From Fulvia fulva (lineage: Eukaryota > Ascomycota > Dothideomycetes > Mycosphaerellales > Mycosphaerellaceae): 64,000 nt of DNA. The translations under genes and the position numbers were made by a program. Shown here piece after piece: positions 31,750 through 42,599 of this stretch (positions within the stretch are counted from its first letter, which is position 1; every line of letters begins with the position of its first letter). The notes beneath the pieces were generated by a model, which made no database searches, was not told the DNA's origin, and saw only the letters and a list, made by a program, of their open reading frames with translations. The stretch spans positions 3,534,001 to 3,598,000 of the forward strand of contig NC_063012.1 of assembly GCF_020509005.1 (NCBI RefSeq), given 5' to 3'.

Positions 31750-32894
31750 TTATTTCGTTCGCTAGAAGCTTTGATATCCTCGCTAATTTTTAAATTATCG
31801 TTTACCTCGAATTCGCTAATTATAGCGGGTTCTTCGGATTAAGGACTATCTAAAAAGGTTCCTTCTAAGACTCTTACGTCTCTAGTAAAGACTACTTTTC
31901 TAGAGTCTAGATCTAATAGTTTATAGTTACCGTAGTCGGTATAACCTAATAGAATAGCCTTTTTCGCCCTAGTTCCGAGTTTCTTAGGACTCGCATTACG
32001 ATAATAGGCGATAGATCCGAAGATTTTAATATTATTAAGGTCGGGTTTAGTCCCGTACCTAACTTCGTACGGGGATTTAAAGCCTAAGTTAGAATACGGC
32101 GTACGATTATAGATAAAAATTGCCGCTAAAAGGGCTTCTCCCTAGAAATATTTAGGTAGCCTAGACCCGTATAATATAGCTCGTACTTTAGACATTATAG
32201 TACGATTAGGTCTTTCTATTTTAGCGTTTTGCTCCGGACAATACGGCGCGATTAGCTCGCGTATAATACCGCTATTCCGTACTAGTTCTTCGAATTCTTT
32301 AGTTAGAAATTCGAGAGCATTATCCGATTTAAGGATCTTTAGCTTAGGCCTTTTATTATCGGCTACGCTATTAGACGAAAAATTCTCGGTACGTAATTTA
32401 TAGGCATAAAAAGAACGAAAAGCTTCGTACTTAGACGTAATTATATCCGCCTCTATAAACCTAGAGTAATTATTGATAAAGCTAATAAAATAACGAAGTC
32501 CGCGATTAGTCCTAGGCTCTATAGGACCGTAGATATTGAAACTAACTTGATCTAGGAAGGCTTTAGCTTTCGTGCTCGTATTACTTATTTTATTAATTTT
32601 GCGCGTAAATTTTGCCTTAAGGCAAACGTCGTAATTTACGAGCCTAGGATTGTTTTTATCTATCTTTACGCCTAATTTTTCTAAGGCGTTAGCATTTATA
32701 TATCCTAGTCTTTTATGCCAAATTAGCGAATTATTCTCGCTATTAGATAAGGTATAGAACGTACCCTCTTCGTCTTTCGAGTCTTTAGGTAGGCTATTAT
32801 TCGGAGAATAAACGCCTAACTTATATAGCGATTTCTCTTTATTAGCCCGCGTTATAAGGGCATTATTTTCGCTATACAAATCTATAACGCCGTT
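31750..32894 (-). pseudogene. Copia-1 integrase
   Basis: The minus-strand frame contains a 245-residue open stretch (32879-32142). The GAG-pre-integrase motif appears as WHKRLGYINANALEKLG ... YDVCLKAKF, with Tyr where the zinc-binding Cys is expected. The integrase core follows (VSFNIYGPIEP.., YFISFINNYSRF.., LKSDNALEF.., APYCPEQNAKIER). Two catalytic Asp positions look like Asn (SFN for SFD, INNYS for IDDYS). The C-terminus continues to 31750 (YNRTPYSNLGFKSPYEV.., KKAILLGYTDYGNYKL). Fewer stops than Gypsy-1, yet the key residues are lost, consistent with G-to-A RIP changes. Confidence 0.88.
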
Positions 32895-32899
32895 CTTAA
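32895..32899. repeat. Gypsy-2 TSD, left (CTTAA)
   Basis: CTTAA lies directly outside the left Gypsy-2 LTR and again at 57140-57144. Removing the element rejoins the Copia-1 frame (..YYARLKNGVIDLYSEN..). Confidence 0.9.
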
Positions 32900-33057
32900 T
32901 GTCACGGCCCTAGGCCTAGTAAATAGTTAGCTAGTATAAAGGTCACGTGACCGCGCGCTACTAGCGCGCCTCGGCTATATATAACCTCGGCGTACCTCGC
33001 GCTCCTCTTTCCTACGTACCTAGCTACTTTATATCAATACGATTATGAACCGTTACA
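32900..33057 (+). repeat. Gypsy-2 5' LTR (158 bp)
   Basis: Same length as 56982-57139. It holds a perfect 12-bp palindrome GGTCACGTGACC (32941-32952) followed by GCGCGC-rich sequence, and a TATATAA box-like element at about 32977. Confidence 0.9.
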
Positions 33058-33099
33058 CTTAGCTAGGTCTCTATATCCGTAGAAGAGCTACGACGGGAT

Positions 33100-33758
33100 C
33101 TATAAGAGCGTAGATTATTAATAACCGCGACAAGAAATCGCGGCGTACGAGAGAAGAGTATAACGTAGTATAAGAGACCACCTTAGGCTAAGTAGTACCT
33201 AATATAGTACGACCCTAAGGATAGCGAGGCTCGCTACTAGCTATACGCCTAGTAGTACGGCGCGAGTCTATATTTAATATATAGACTTAAGGATAAACTT
33301 AAGAATAGTAGTAGGCTACCGACGACGCTATCTAGTAGAGACTCGAGAACTTATAGCGCCTAGTTACCTACCTACCTACTAAGTTCAACTTATACGACCT
33401 CCTTACTAACGACGAGACTTAAGAAGTTAACGGTATAGCTATAGCGGTAGTCGACTACGATAACGACGGCGCGACCGAGGAAGGCGAAGGAGAAGAAACA
33501 TAATAAGTCGCGAAAACCCTCCGTATCCTAGTTAATAACTTCCTCTAACTCGACGCTAACTAGCCCGTTAGGCTAATATAAGATCCCGAGATAGTAGCGG
33601 CTATTTACTTTATCCTACGCCGCGCCGAGTAAGAGTATAGGAATATAATATAGATAGCTACTATCCTTTACGAATAACTAGGTAAGGTAGGGTAGGAACT
33701 CGGGAAATAGAAGAGCTACGAATAGTAGATACGTAACGAGTATAACGTATTAGTTAAG
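33100..33758 (+). pseudogene. Gypsy-2 gag, N-terminal segment
   Basis: RIP-mutated gag-like frame between the 5' LTR and the LINE-D target site. It is rich in Glu/Asp/Arg with repeated Tyr (former Cys/His contexts). No catalytic motif is expected. It continues at 38257 after LINE-D. Confidence 0.6.
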
Positions 33759-33774
33759 GACCGCGATATATAGA
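33759..33774. repeat. LINE-D TSD, left (16 bp)
   Basis: GACCGCGATATATAGA occurs here and at 38241-38256, flanking LINE-D on both sides inside Gypsy-2 gag. Confidence 0.9.
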
Positions 33775-33966
33775 TAGATAGATATTTCATTAAGCTGTTG
33801 TAGTGCCCTTTGGCCTATGCAGCTATGCTATCTTGTTTTTGTATATATAGAGGGGAAACCGTGTTGGTGAAAACCCCTCCTCCTTCCCGCCTGTCTTTTC
33901 CTCCTCGTTGTCGTCTTAAATTTCCCTTGTTAGGGGTACGCTAGTGTCATGGGCCTGCCCTGATGA

Positions 33967-36900
33967 CTACCCTATCTGCAACCCCCCTCGCTTCCGCCTC
34001 TTGTCTATCCACTCCTCCGTCTCGCTCGCGAGGCTAAACTGCTGGAGGTATCCCTGCTGTAGTATCCACCGAGAGATTCGGCGAATGTTGCCTTTGTCCC
34101 TAATAATTGACTTGTAGTCTCTCCTTCCCGCTTGGTGCCTCCAATTTCCCCTGCCTCTCGCCCACTGCGGGCATCGTAGTAGCATATGTTCTGGGTTTTG
34201 CGATGGGTAGCCACACTGGCAGGCTGGGCTATAGATGTCTAGTGCGCGTCTTCTGAACAGGTAGGCCCTTAATCCAATGTGTTCGGACCTGATTTGGATC
34301 GCTATGCTTGCTTCGGCCCTTGTCAGGTCCCTATATAGCTGGTAATTGTGTCTCTGGAAGGCTCGGAGCGCTATCGGGCCTGTTGTCTTAGGGGGCTTCC
34401 TTTTCCAGTCCTGCTCCCATAGGCAGCTCGCTATCTGTTCCGCTAGGTTTTGGGTCTTAGCCTTGCTCCCGCCGGCCTGGCGAGTCCTACGCTCCTCCTC
34501 CTTTCGTGCTAGCCATTCGGTGCTTGTCTGTACGGCCGTAAAGGTCGTAAGGTCATCCTCTTTTTGGCTTGTCCTATATCCTGCCCCTCTCCGGTAGCGG
34601 CTTTCTATCTTATTCTTTGCCTCCTGGATCGTGGTTTGTGCTAGGTAACCTGTCGTCTTTGCCGCGTATTGAATTCTCATTCCCCGGATGTACTGGCCGA
34701 TTGGTGGTATTCCTGTCTCCATTTCTACCGTGCTTGTTGACGTTGTCTTGTATGCGCCTAGTACCCTACGTAGGTTGCCTGCCTGTGTCCTGTTTAGGGG
34801 TTGCTCTATCCGTTTCGGGATCGGCTTGCCTGCGCCTCCTGTTCCCCAAATCTGTGCCCCGTACAACATAGCTGGTCTGACGATCGCCTTATACATTACT
34901 CTTGCCTTGTCGAATGTTGCTCCCCATGTAGATGCCGTAAGCCTCTTTATCGAGGCTTCATTGACTTGCGCTCGACTCTGGGCTTTCTTAATCTGTACAT
35001 TCCAGCTTAGCTTCGGGTCGAGCCAGATCCCTAGTACTCGTAGCTCCGCTGATGGCTTGGTCTCGTAGCCTTGGATTCTTACCGCCGCCTTCATATTATG
35101 GTGTGTTCTCGCTTTACTGAAGTGTATAAGTTGGTACTTTTCAGGGGCGAACCGGGCACCATGCTTCTTTGCCCACTCCTCGCATTTCTTGTGCCTATCT
35201 TCAAGGAGGCGACAGTTCTCTTCTGTCGAGTCTGACCAGGCTAGGATGTTTGTATCGTCTACGAACCCCGATGCTGAGGTTTGCGGAGAGGTGAGTAGGG
35301 GGATTAGATCCGACATAAATATTAGAAACAGGATAGGGGAGAGAGTAGATCCCTGAGGTATTCCAGTCTCTGCCTTCACCGGGTCGGACGTGTACCTTCC
35401 TAGGACTAGGTATGTCGTCCGTTCCTGGAGAAAGGAGAAGACGAACGACGTTGCCCACTGGGGGATGCCTTTCTGCTGTAGGATATGTATTAGCCTTTGG
35501 TGTGAGACGTTGTCGAAGGCCCCTGCGATGTCGAGGGATAGTAAGGACGCCGCTCGGTTCCTGCCGTAGTGCCAGAGGGTCTGGATTTGCTCCGTAATTA
35601 GCTCCATTGCTGTTAGTGTCGATCGCTGGCTTCTTCCCCCCATCTGTGTTGCTGGGAGTACGTGGTTGTCCTCGGCAAGCTGCGTAAGTCTCTGGGCTAC
35701 TATCTTTTCTAGGACCTTCCCTATCGTATTTAGAAGTGCTATTGGTCTGTACGACTTGGGCTGAGTATAGTCTTCCTTCTGTGGCTTGCGTAGCACTACT
35801 GTCATAGACTCTCTGTACGGCTTCGGGTGATACCCTAGCCGTAGGCACGCGGTAAATAGGTTTGCAAGGCTCGGCGCGATCTCTTCTCTACACTCTTTTA
35901 GCAGTACGTTTGGTATCCTGTCTGGGCCTGGGGCTTTTCGTCCCTTTAGCTTACTTATGACTCCTGTTACTGTGTTAGGGCTAACCGCCCAATCCATGTC
36001 CAGGGGTTCCGGGTATGTGCTCGGGTCGATGTCCGTAAGGTCTGCCTCTACTTGCGTCGAAAAGAAATGGTCGGCTAACGCTTTTGCCTTGCCCCGGGGC
36101 GTAGCCTGGGCAATCCCTTCGCGGTCTACGATTGGGGGGAAGTGAGGGGCTTGTTGCTCTTCAGGTAGTCGTGCCCATTTAGCAAGTCTCCACATCTGTT
36201 CCGGGTTTTCTGTAACGAGCCCGATCGTCGCTCTCCAGTCCTGCAGCTTATCGCGTCTTATCTGTGCCTTCTTCTCTTGTGTCGCGTGGCAGTATTGCTC
36301 CCACGTCTCTTGGGTGTGCTCCTTCGTCCACTGTCGCCTTGCCCTTCTAGCCTCCCTTACCTTCGTAGAGCATTCAGGGGTCCAGAAGGCCTTCTGCTGC
36401 GTTGAGGGCCGGAGTAACGGCGTGTATTGTTCCGCTGCTTGCCATATGACCGAGGTAATCTGTTCCGCTGCTTGATCTAGCTGAGCTGTCGTCTCGAGTT
36501 CTCTATGCTGTGGTAGGTTCGCTATTAGGAAGCCTCTTATGTCGTCCCAGCGTGCCTTCTTCCAGTTACGGCGTGGTTCGTTTGCTGGCTCCTCTATCGC
36601 CTTCACCCCTAGCGTCGTTTGGATAGGGATATGGTCTGAGGAGGCTTCTAGCGCGTAGTTCGGTCGGCATTGGACTAGTCTCTCTTCAAGTTCTCGTGAT
36701 AGAAAGCATAGGTCGATCGTGCTTGCACTAGTACGGGCCTTCCACGTCTCTGTTCCCTTTGGTGTTACTAAGGCCATTCCGTAGCGTGCGGTTATGTCCA
36801 GTAGCTTCCCCCCTAGAAATGCGTGCGGGGGAGTGAATTCGAGTCCCCACTGTGGGTGGTGGAGGTTGAAGTCGCCGAGGAGTACTTGCTTCGTGTCTTG

Positions 36901-37157
36901 GCTTAGGGTCCGCTCTAGGTGGGCGAGGGTTCCTAGTTCCCTACTCGTCCGACCCCGCGGTGGCGGGTTGTAAACGTTATGGATCTGGATAGGGCCTTGT
37001 GTCGTGTCGATCTGGATTGATGTTATGTCTCCTAGGTTGCCCTGCTGCGGTAGTATAACCTTCCACGACTCAAGGTCTATAGTCTTGCTTACGTATATAC
37101 ATGTCCTCGGGTTGACGCCTCGTTGGCCCGCGATTACGGTGTGGTATCTCCGGTCAT
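33967..37157 (-). CDS. LINE-D ORF2: AP-endonuclease (5'-truncated) and reverse transcriptase
   Basis: Open on the minus strand from about 37178 to TAG at 33969-33967. The first in-frame ATG in the retained part is at 36777, but the frame upstream is clearly endonuclease: RYHTVIAGQRGVNP, IDTTQGPIQIHNVYNPP and VLLGDFNLHHPQWG. After 36777 follow ASSDHIPIQ (endonuclease SDH), the linker, and RT with LKGRKAPGPDRIPNVLLK, YRPIALLNTIGKVLEK, LSLDIAGAFDNVSH, GIPQGSTLSPILF and FVDDTNILAWS (active site near 35260, about residue 505 from 36777). The C-terminus has CQCGYPSQNPEHMLLRC (CCHC, about residue 853), typical of Tad-type ORF2. No RNase H domain is seen. The N-terminal 60-100 endonuclease residues are lacking, so independent mobility is doubtful, though the RT looks intact. 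Confidence 0.9.
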
Positions 37158-37160
37158 TAC

Positions 37161-38240
37161 AACAAGGAAGGAATCGTATTTAGCAAGCTAGCTACGAGAT
37201 AAGGTGACAAGTCTTAACCGCGCTTTCCCACTCATCTAGCACCACCGTGTAGCCTCGTTTCGAGAGGTTAGCCCGGAGCAAAAGCTTCCCTCTACGCCCT
37301 CCCTCCCTGTTTGCTCCTTAAGCCAATATCCACCTCCATAGGCCTGAGCCCTTTAGTGCTCTCTATTGACCGACATGCGCATCCGTCCTCTCGGGCTGTA
37401 CAGACAGTGTCAGCCGTCGCTGCCAGTGTACACCACGCCCCAGGTTTTGACGCCCTTCGCGTTACCGCAGCCTATCTCTAGAAAGCGGCCGTCCATGCCT
37501 CGCAGGTCTGCTCGGGGCACACACCACGCCGGGCAGCGTACTCCTTGCGTTTCCACCTACTAACCAATATGAAGTTCCTTATCACCCTGCCCTCGATCCT
37601 CCCCGATCACAGAACTAATCCACTTGCATTGTACGTCTTTTCCCCGTCCTAACAGCCGTCTTTTCCTTGCTCAGGCTATCGTCTTTTCCTCGTCGCAATC
37701 TACCATGTCAGACTAGGTGCGTTGTGTAGCGGGACAGGCAGTGCCTCAGGCAAAACCCTCGTTCCCATACCGGGTGTTCAACAGGCCCTTACAGGCTTCG
37801 TCGCGTGTCCACCTACCCACCGCATTGCCCGCTGGCAAACACCAGATTGTTCCGTAGTCCGCTCGACGCCGTTGCATAGTCCGCTCAGTTGTTGTTCTGT
37901 AGTCCGCTCGTCCAATGTTCGTCGCTTAGCCCGCTCGGTTTGCGGTCTCCGGAGGTGAAAATTCTGCACTCATACCAGAGGTGTCCTGTCGAGCGTATAG
38001 GCCACGGTTCCGCGCCCTTCTTACACGTAGAAAGAAGAGGGACTCGCTCCCGACACGAGTACACGCTCGTCGGATGGTTTTCATACCCGTTTTGCTGGTA
38101 GTCCTCTGTTCGCCGCGGCTTCGCCTACGCTACGCGCCCGTCGCGCCCACGACGCTCCAGCGTGAGAATACTTGGCTCTCTCGTAGCTAGACGAGAGGTT
38201 CGTAGCCGACACCACGTACAGGTGATTCTCGTCGTCGACC
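37161..38240 (-). other. Non-LINE-like 5' segment of LINE-D with short tandem motifs
   Basis: Unmutated sequence inside the LINE-D TSDs. In element orientation it contains four GAGCGGRCTA motifs spaced by 22-26 bp (37850-37945) and three GGAAAAGACG units (about 37635-37700). I find no coding domain on either strand. It may be a divergent LINE 5' UTR, a co-retrotransposed cellular or transposon RNA, or a filler. The frame of ORF2 closes (TAA) about 20 bp into it. Confidence 0.55.
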
Positions 38241-38256
38241 GACCGCGATATATAGA

Positions 38257-39830
38257 AGACTAAGAAGGAGGAAGCTACTAAGTACCGTAATATATATTAG
38301 AAGTACTTAGGTATAGCACGAGTAGAGATAAATCAGGCTAAGCAGTAGCTTATTACGGTCTAGTAGGAACTCGATAACCTAAAGGCTTAACCTAAACCCT
38401 CCTCTAGCGCCGCACTCGTAGTATAAAACAAGTCTCTAAAGAAGTAAGCTAAGGAAGCCCTATAATAGCTTAACGACAACGACTCTAAGATTAGGGCACC
38501 TAAATTAGACCTCGACATATATAAGACAGAGGCTCAAACCTACTAGAACGATATCTAGTAGCTAAATTAATCCTAGTAAAACCAGGTCGACGAGCTTAAG
38601 AAGTAACTCGAGGATCGTAGTAGGTCTAGGGTACGCTCGTCGCTATCTCGCGTAATATTATAACGCCGCGTACTATAGAACGGTCGTGACTCTTTAAGAG
38701 GTAAGGATAATAAGGCGGAAGGTAGACGAGTAACTAAGAAGGGTAAGAAACACTCTCGTAAGATAGATAATAACAACTCGGACCCGTTATCCGAAGGTTT
38801 AGAGTTAGAGGAAGACTCGGAGTCGGATAGTAATACCCGTGCTTATCGCCGCTCTTCTAAGAAGAAGAAGTAGGTATACGACTTTAAGTCTCTAGTTAAG
38901 TACGATACCGAACTTGGCCAGCCCTTTAAGACTAAGCGCGGTATTAATAAGCCCGAGAAGTTTATCGGTACTATCGATAGTAAGCTATTAGGACCCTCCC
39001 TTAAGAAGTTCCTCTTAGAGTTAGAGACTATCGTCGACTATACGGTCTTCCGTAATAAGAAGGTAGTATTAAAGTTCGTCTATAACCTCCTTACTTCTCC
39101 TAGCGACGCGTAGGAGTTAGTCGGACCTAAGATTCCTACTATCTCTAGCGTCCTTACGAGTAATAAGAAGTTATATAAGGGCATTAACGACCTAATTCAA
39201 GAGCTCGCTAATCGCTATAGTAACCGTAACCCTATCGGCCGAGCCCGCGAGCGTATATACTCTCTAAAGATAGACGGTAAGGACACCTTCTAGTCCTTCT
39301 ACCCGAAGTAGCGCTAGAACGTAAACATCCTAGGCCTAAAGGGTAAAGACGCGATAGACTACCTATAACGTAAGCTAATAGTCCGCTACCTTAATAAGTA
39401 TCTAACGTATCGGCTAACCTCTCTTAGTAATATAATCGATAACCTTTATTAAGCCGATAAAGACTTTAAGATCTTAGACAGCCTCTACCCCCGTAATAAG
39501 AAGCCTAAGAATAATAAGAAGGACGGTAAGGACAAGGACGATAAGCTAGTAGGCGTAGCTCCTAGTAAGCTACCTCGTAAGGCCTAGTCGACCCGTCCTA
39601 AGCCCTTTAAGAGTAGTCTCGGTAAGACCTTAGACGAAGCCGAGAACACTCGCTATATACGCGAGAGCCTCTATAAGAAGTGCCGTAAGCCCGGTCACCG
39701 CTTATAGTAGCGTACCTACGAGCTCTTCGAGTACGAAATGCCGGTACGTCTAGGTACTAACGCTAGCGGTACTAACGTCGTCGAATTACCGGCGGGAAAT
39801 ACGTAGTCTACTACTTAGGCGTAGAAGTAA
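38257..39830 (+). pseudogene. Gypsy-2 gag, main part with zinc knuckle
   Basis: Continuation of gag after LINE-D. An acidic-basic linker (SDPLSEGLELEEDSESDSNTRAYR-like, 38770-38850, with a K-rich stretch) is followed by a capsid-like segment with KYDTELGQPFKTKRGINKPEKFIGTI.. (about 38900-38980). The C-terminal knuckle has C-R-K-P-G-H at 39681-39698, its first Cys replaced by Tyr and its last missing. Stops are scattered throughout. Confidence 0.75.
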
Positions 39831-39989
39831 GTAGATATAAACAGGAATAGTTATACAAAGAATTAAGAGAAGCACTACTAGTAGAGCCTCTACTAGAAGG
39901 ACTTAAGCTATTATTATATATTCTTAGGATAGTAGAAATGGAATATAACCTAGTTATTAGCTTATACCTAGTAATACCGGGCGTAGCTA

Positions 39990-41959
39990 ATAGGTAATAT
40001 GTATTGACTTTCCTTAATAACGGTACTAACTTAGATTATATTGACTCTTCTTATACGCGTAAACATAACCTGCCCTTAACTAGGCTTAATAACCTATTAG
40101 CACTCGGATTAGCTAATAGGTCTATAGCTACGGAAATGATCGAATACCGTATAACTATAGAACTTACGCTTAGTAATAGCTATAGAGAAACGAGAACGTT
40201 CTAGGTTACTTATCTAGAATACGATATAGTACTAGGTAGACCTTGGCACAATAAACATTAGCTAGGCATCCACTTTACCTCTAGTATCATAACCCTCGAC
40301 TCGGAGTACTATAAGGAACATTACCTATAGAGCGGTAAGCTAGTCTAGGTATAGAGTATTAACGACAAGTAGGAGCCTATAATTACTAAGTAAAGCTTCG
40401 AAGTAGCTCTAAAGACCCGATCACTATATCAAGCCACCGTTAAAGAAGACGATAAAGGAGATCTAGTCTAGACTATAACTTCCGACGTGATTATAAAGTA
40501 ACGACCTAAGCCCGAGATATCGACCGAGACGCCGCCCGTACCGATACTACCGGATATCGATATCTAGGAAGCTAGCGAAGCGGCTATTAATAGGATAGCT
40601 AGGCAAAAGGGAGCTAAAGTATATATAATGTTTATTTTCGATAAGAACGAATAATAGTAACTAGAGGATCTCCGCGTAACGGACCCTTTAATAGCTTATA
40701 CTATAAGTACTCGGAATATACGTAAGGTAGTAGTATATAGGCCCGATACTAGCTATAGGATACTATCCGATAATAAGACTTTCGAACGACTAGATACTCG
40801 AGTAGCGGCGTTCGTACTAGTAGCGTAGCGTACTAGCCCGATACTATCCGCTTATAAGATATACGTATAGTCTAATATTAACAAGTTTATAAAGAAAAAG
40901 GAGGAGATAATCGATCCGAAGGATCACCTCCTACCTATCTATTACGAGTTTATATACGTCTTTTCTAAGCAAGATACGAAGGAGCTCCTACCGTATAGGC
41001 TAGGTATTAACTATAAGATCAAACTAAAGCCTAGCGCGACTCCGCCCTTTAGCCGACCTTACCGTATATTAAACTAAGAGGACGAGGTAATAGCTTATTA
41101 GGTCTAAGAACAATTGGCCTAGAAGGGTATCCGTAGATACGAAGGAAGGGTAGACGTATCTTTACCTATACTTATCGTTAAGAAACCTAGCGGAGGACTT
41201 AGAGTTTATATCGACTATAGATAGGTAAACGAACATACGATAAAATCTAGGTATCCTATACCCCTAATATAGGACATACTTAACCGTATTATAGAGAAGA
41301 AGTACTTTACTAAGCTAGATATTATCGCTGCCTTGAACCGTATACGTATAGCGGAAGGGTCGGAATAGCTTACGGCGTTTACGACACGGTATAGCTAGTT
41401 CGAGTGCTTAGTAATGCCGTTTAGACTATATAATATACCCGGGACATTTCAATCGTATATTAACGATACCCTAAGAGAGTTCCTCGACGACTTTACGTCC
41501 GCGTACCTCAACAACATCCTAATCTTTAGCGATACGCTCGAAGAATATATCGAGTATATAAAGAAGGTGCTCTATAAGTACGGTAAGGTAGGCCTTTAGC
41601 TCGATATCTCTAAATGCGAGTTCTACACTTAGTCTACTAAGTACTTTGGATTAATTATCGGCAAGGATAGCGTATTAATAGACCTAGCTAAGGTATAAGC
41701 GATACGTGAATAGGGGACTCCTACTAACGTAAAGGATATCCTTACGTTTAATAGATTCTTAGGCTTCTATTGACGCTTTATTAAGGACTATAGTAAGATA
41801 GTTCTACCTATAGTAAAGCTAACTAAGAAGGACAACCCCTAGTACTAGACAAACGAATGTTAGAATGCGTTCGAAGGACTAAAGTAAGCATTTACCGACG
41901 CTAAGGGAACAGTACTAGCGATATTTATCCCCGGGAGACGTACCGTCTTAGAGACTAAC
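39990..41959 (+). pseudogene. Gypsy-2 protease and reverse transcriptase
   Basis: The protease reads FLNNGTNLDYIDSSYTRKHNLPL (from 40011; D-S/T-G appears as N-N-G). RT runs about 41080-41960, with [59 protein letters not shown] and [13 protein letters not shown] (41504-41515, YLNN instead of YxDD). Then come SKCEFY, NRFLGFY.RFIKDYSK and RRTVLETNVS. It stops at the TSD of Copia-3 and continues at 54255. Stops and lost catalytic residues make it dead. Confidence 0.88.
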
Positions 41960-41964
41960 GTAAG
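41960..41964. repeat. Copia-3 TSD, left (GTAAG)
   Basis: GTAAG here and at 54250-54254; the Gypsy-2 RT/RNase H frame joins across. Confidence 0.88.
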
Positions 41965-42062
41965 TATTAAATAGGTACGAGTTACGTATTAGTAGAAGAC
42001 GGCGGATTATACTAAAGACGAAGAAGGACCTAATAGGATAGCGTGTATCTATATATAGTATC
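41965..42062 (-). repeat. Copia-3 3' LTR, left part
   Basis: Matches 17085-17182 of the Copia-2a LTR (ATTAAATAGGTACGAGTTAC..). It is cut at GTATC by Gypsy-3 and resumes at 48357. Combined LTR length is about 234 bp. Confidence 0.88.
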
Positions 42063-42581
42063 TGTTAGGGCGAGAGCCTAGCCTATAAGATATAAGAATA
42101 AAAGCGAGAATATAGGTACGAAGTATAGATATAAAGGGTATAGTATAATTGCTATATAAAACGAAAGACGAAGAAAGTAAGAGAGACCTAGGGAAGGCTA
42201 GATATTTATACGCGACCCTTACGAGTACGTGTCCCCGTATTAATAGGGCTAACCCGTACGAAGCCGCGCTTAGTAGCTTTACTCATTACCTTATTCTAAC
42301 CTACCCTACGTTCCGAGTCTTCTACGAGCTTCTTCTAGGGTCTAGCGTAGTCGCGGGTGCTCGCGGGAGTGCCGTGAGTCATATAGTTACGAGCCGAAGT
42401 GAATCTATTAAGGTTTAGTAGAGTAGTAAATTTGGAGGGCTAGGTCCCGTAGTGAATATTACGGGGTATATAATTCTTAGCGCTTATATACTAAGCTAGA
42501 CTTTCACTTCTTAACGACTTCTAAGCACTCTAAGGCTCTTCTATCCCTACCTTCTATATACTCTATAGGGAGACTATAATA
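42063..42581 (-). repeat. Gypsy-3 3' LTR (519 bp)
   Basis: Begins TGTTAGGGCGAGAGCC and ends GAGACTATAATA (final CA mutated to TA). Full-length match to 47833-48351 and, inverted, to 29336-29854. Confidence 0.92.
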
Positions 42582-42599
42582 GTAGCCCCCCCGAACAAA

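Larger units (their letters stand above)
33775..38240 (-). mobile_element. LINE-D: unmutated Tad-clade-like non-LTR element with 5' chimeric segment
   Basis: Bounded by a 16-bp TSD. The 3' end (left) has a (TAGA)n-type tail at 33775-33783. CpA/TpG content is normal, in sharp contrast to all neighbours, and a reading frame of over 1,000 codons is intact. From the left it has a 3' UTR (33784-33966), ORF2 (33967 to about 37157) and a 1.1-kb segment with no LINE homology that I can see (37161-38240). ORF1 and the first part of the endonuclease are missing. Confidence 0.9.

Noticed and set aside
34346..35068. Several 60-126-residue frames on the plus strand
   Set aside because: All lie antisense to the intact LINE-D ORF2.
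37850..37945. CRISPR-like array (four regularly spaced short repeats)
   Set aside because: Eukaryotic transposon context; 10-bp degenerate repeats with variable spacing and no cas genes. Better explained as transposon subterminal repeats.
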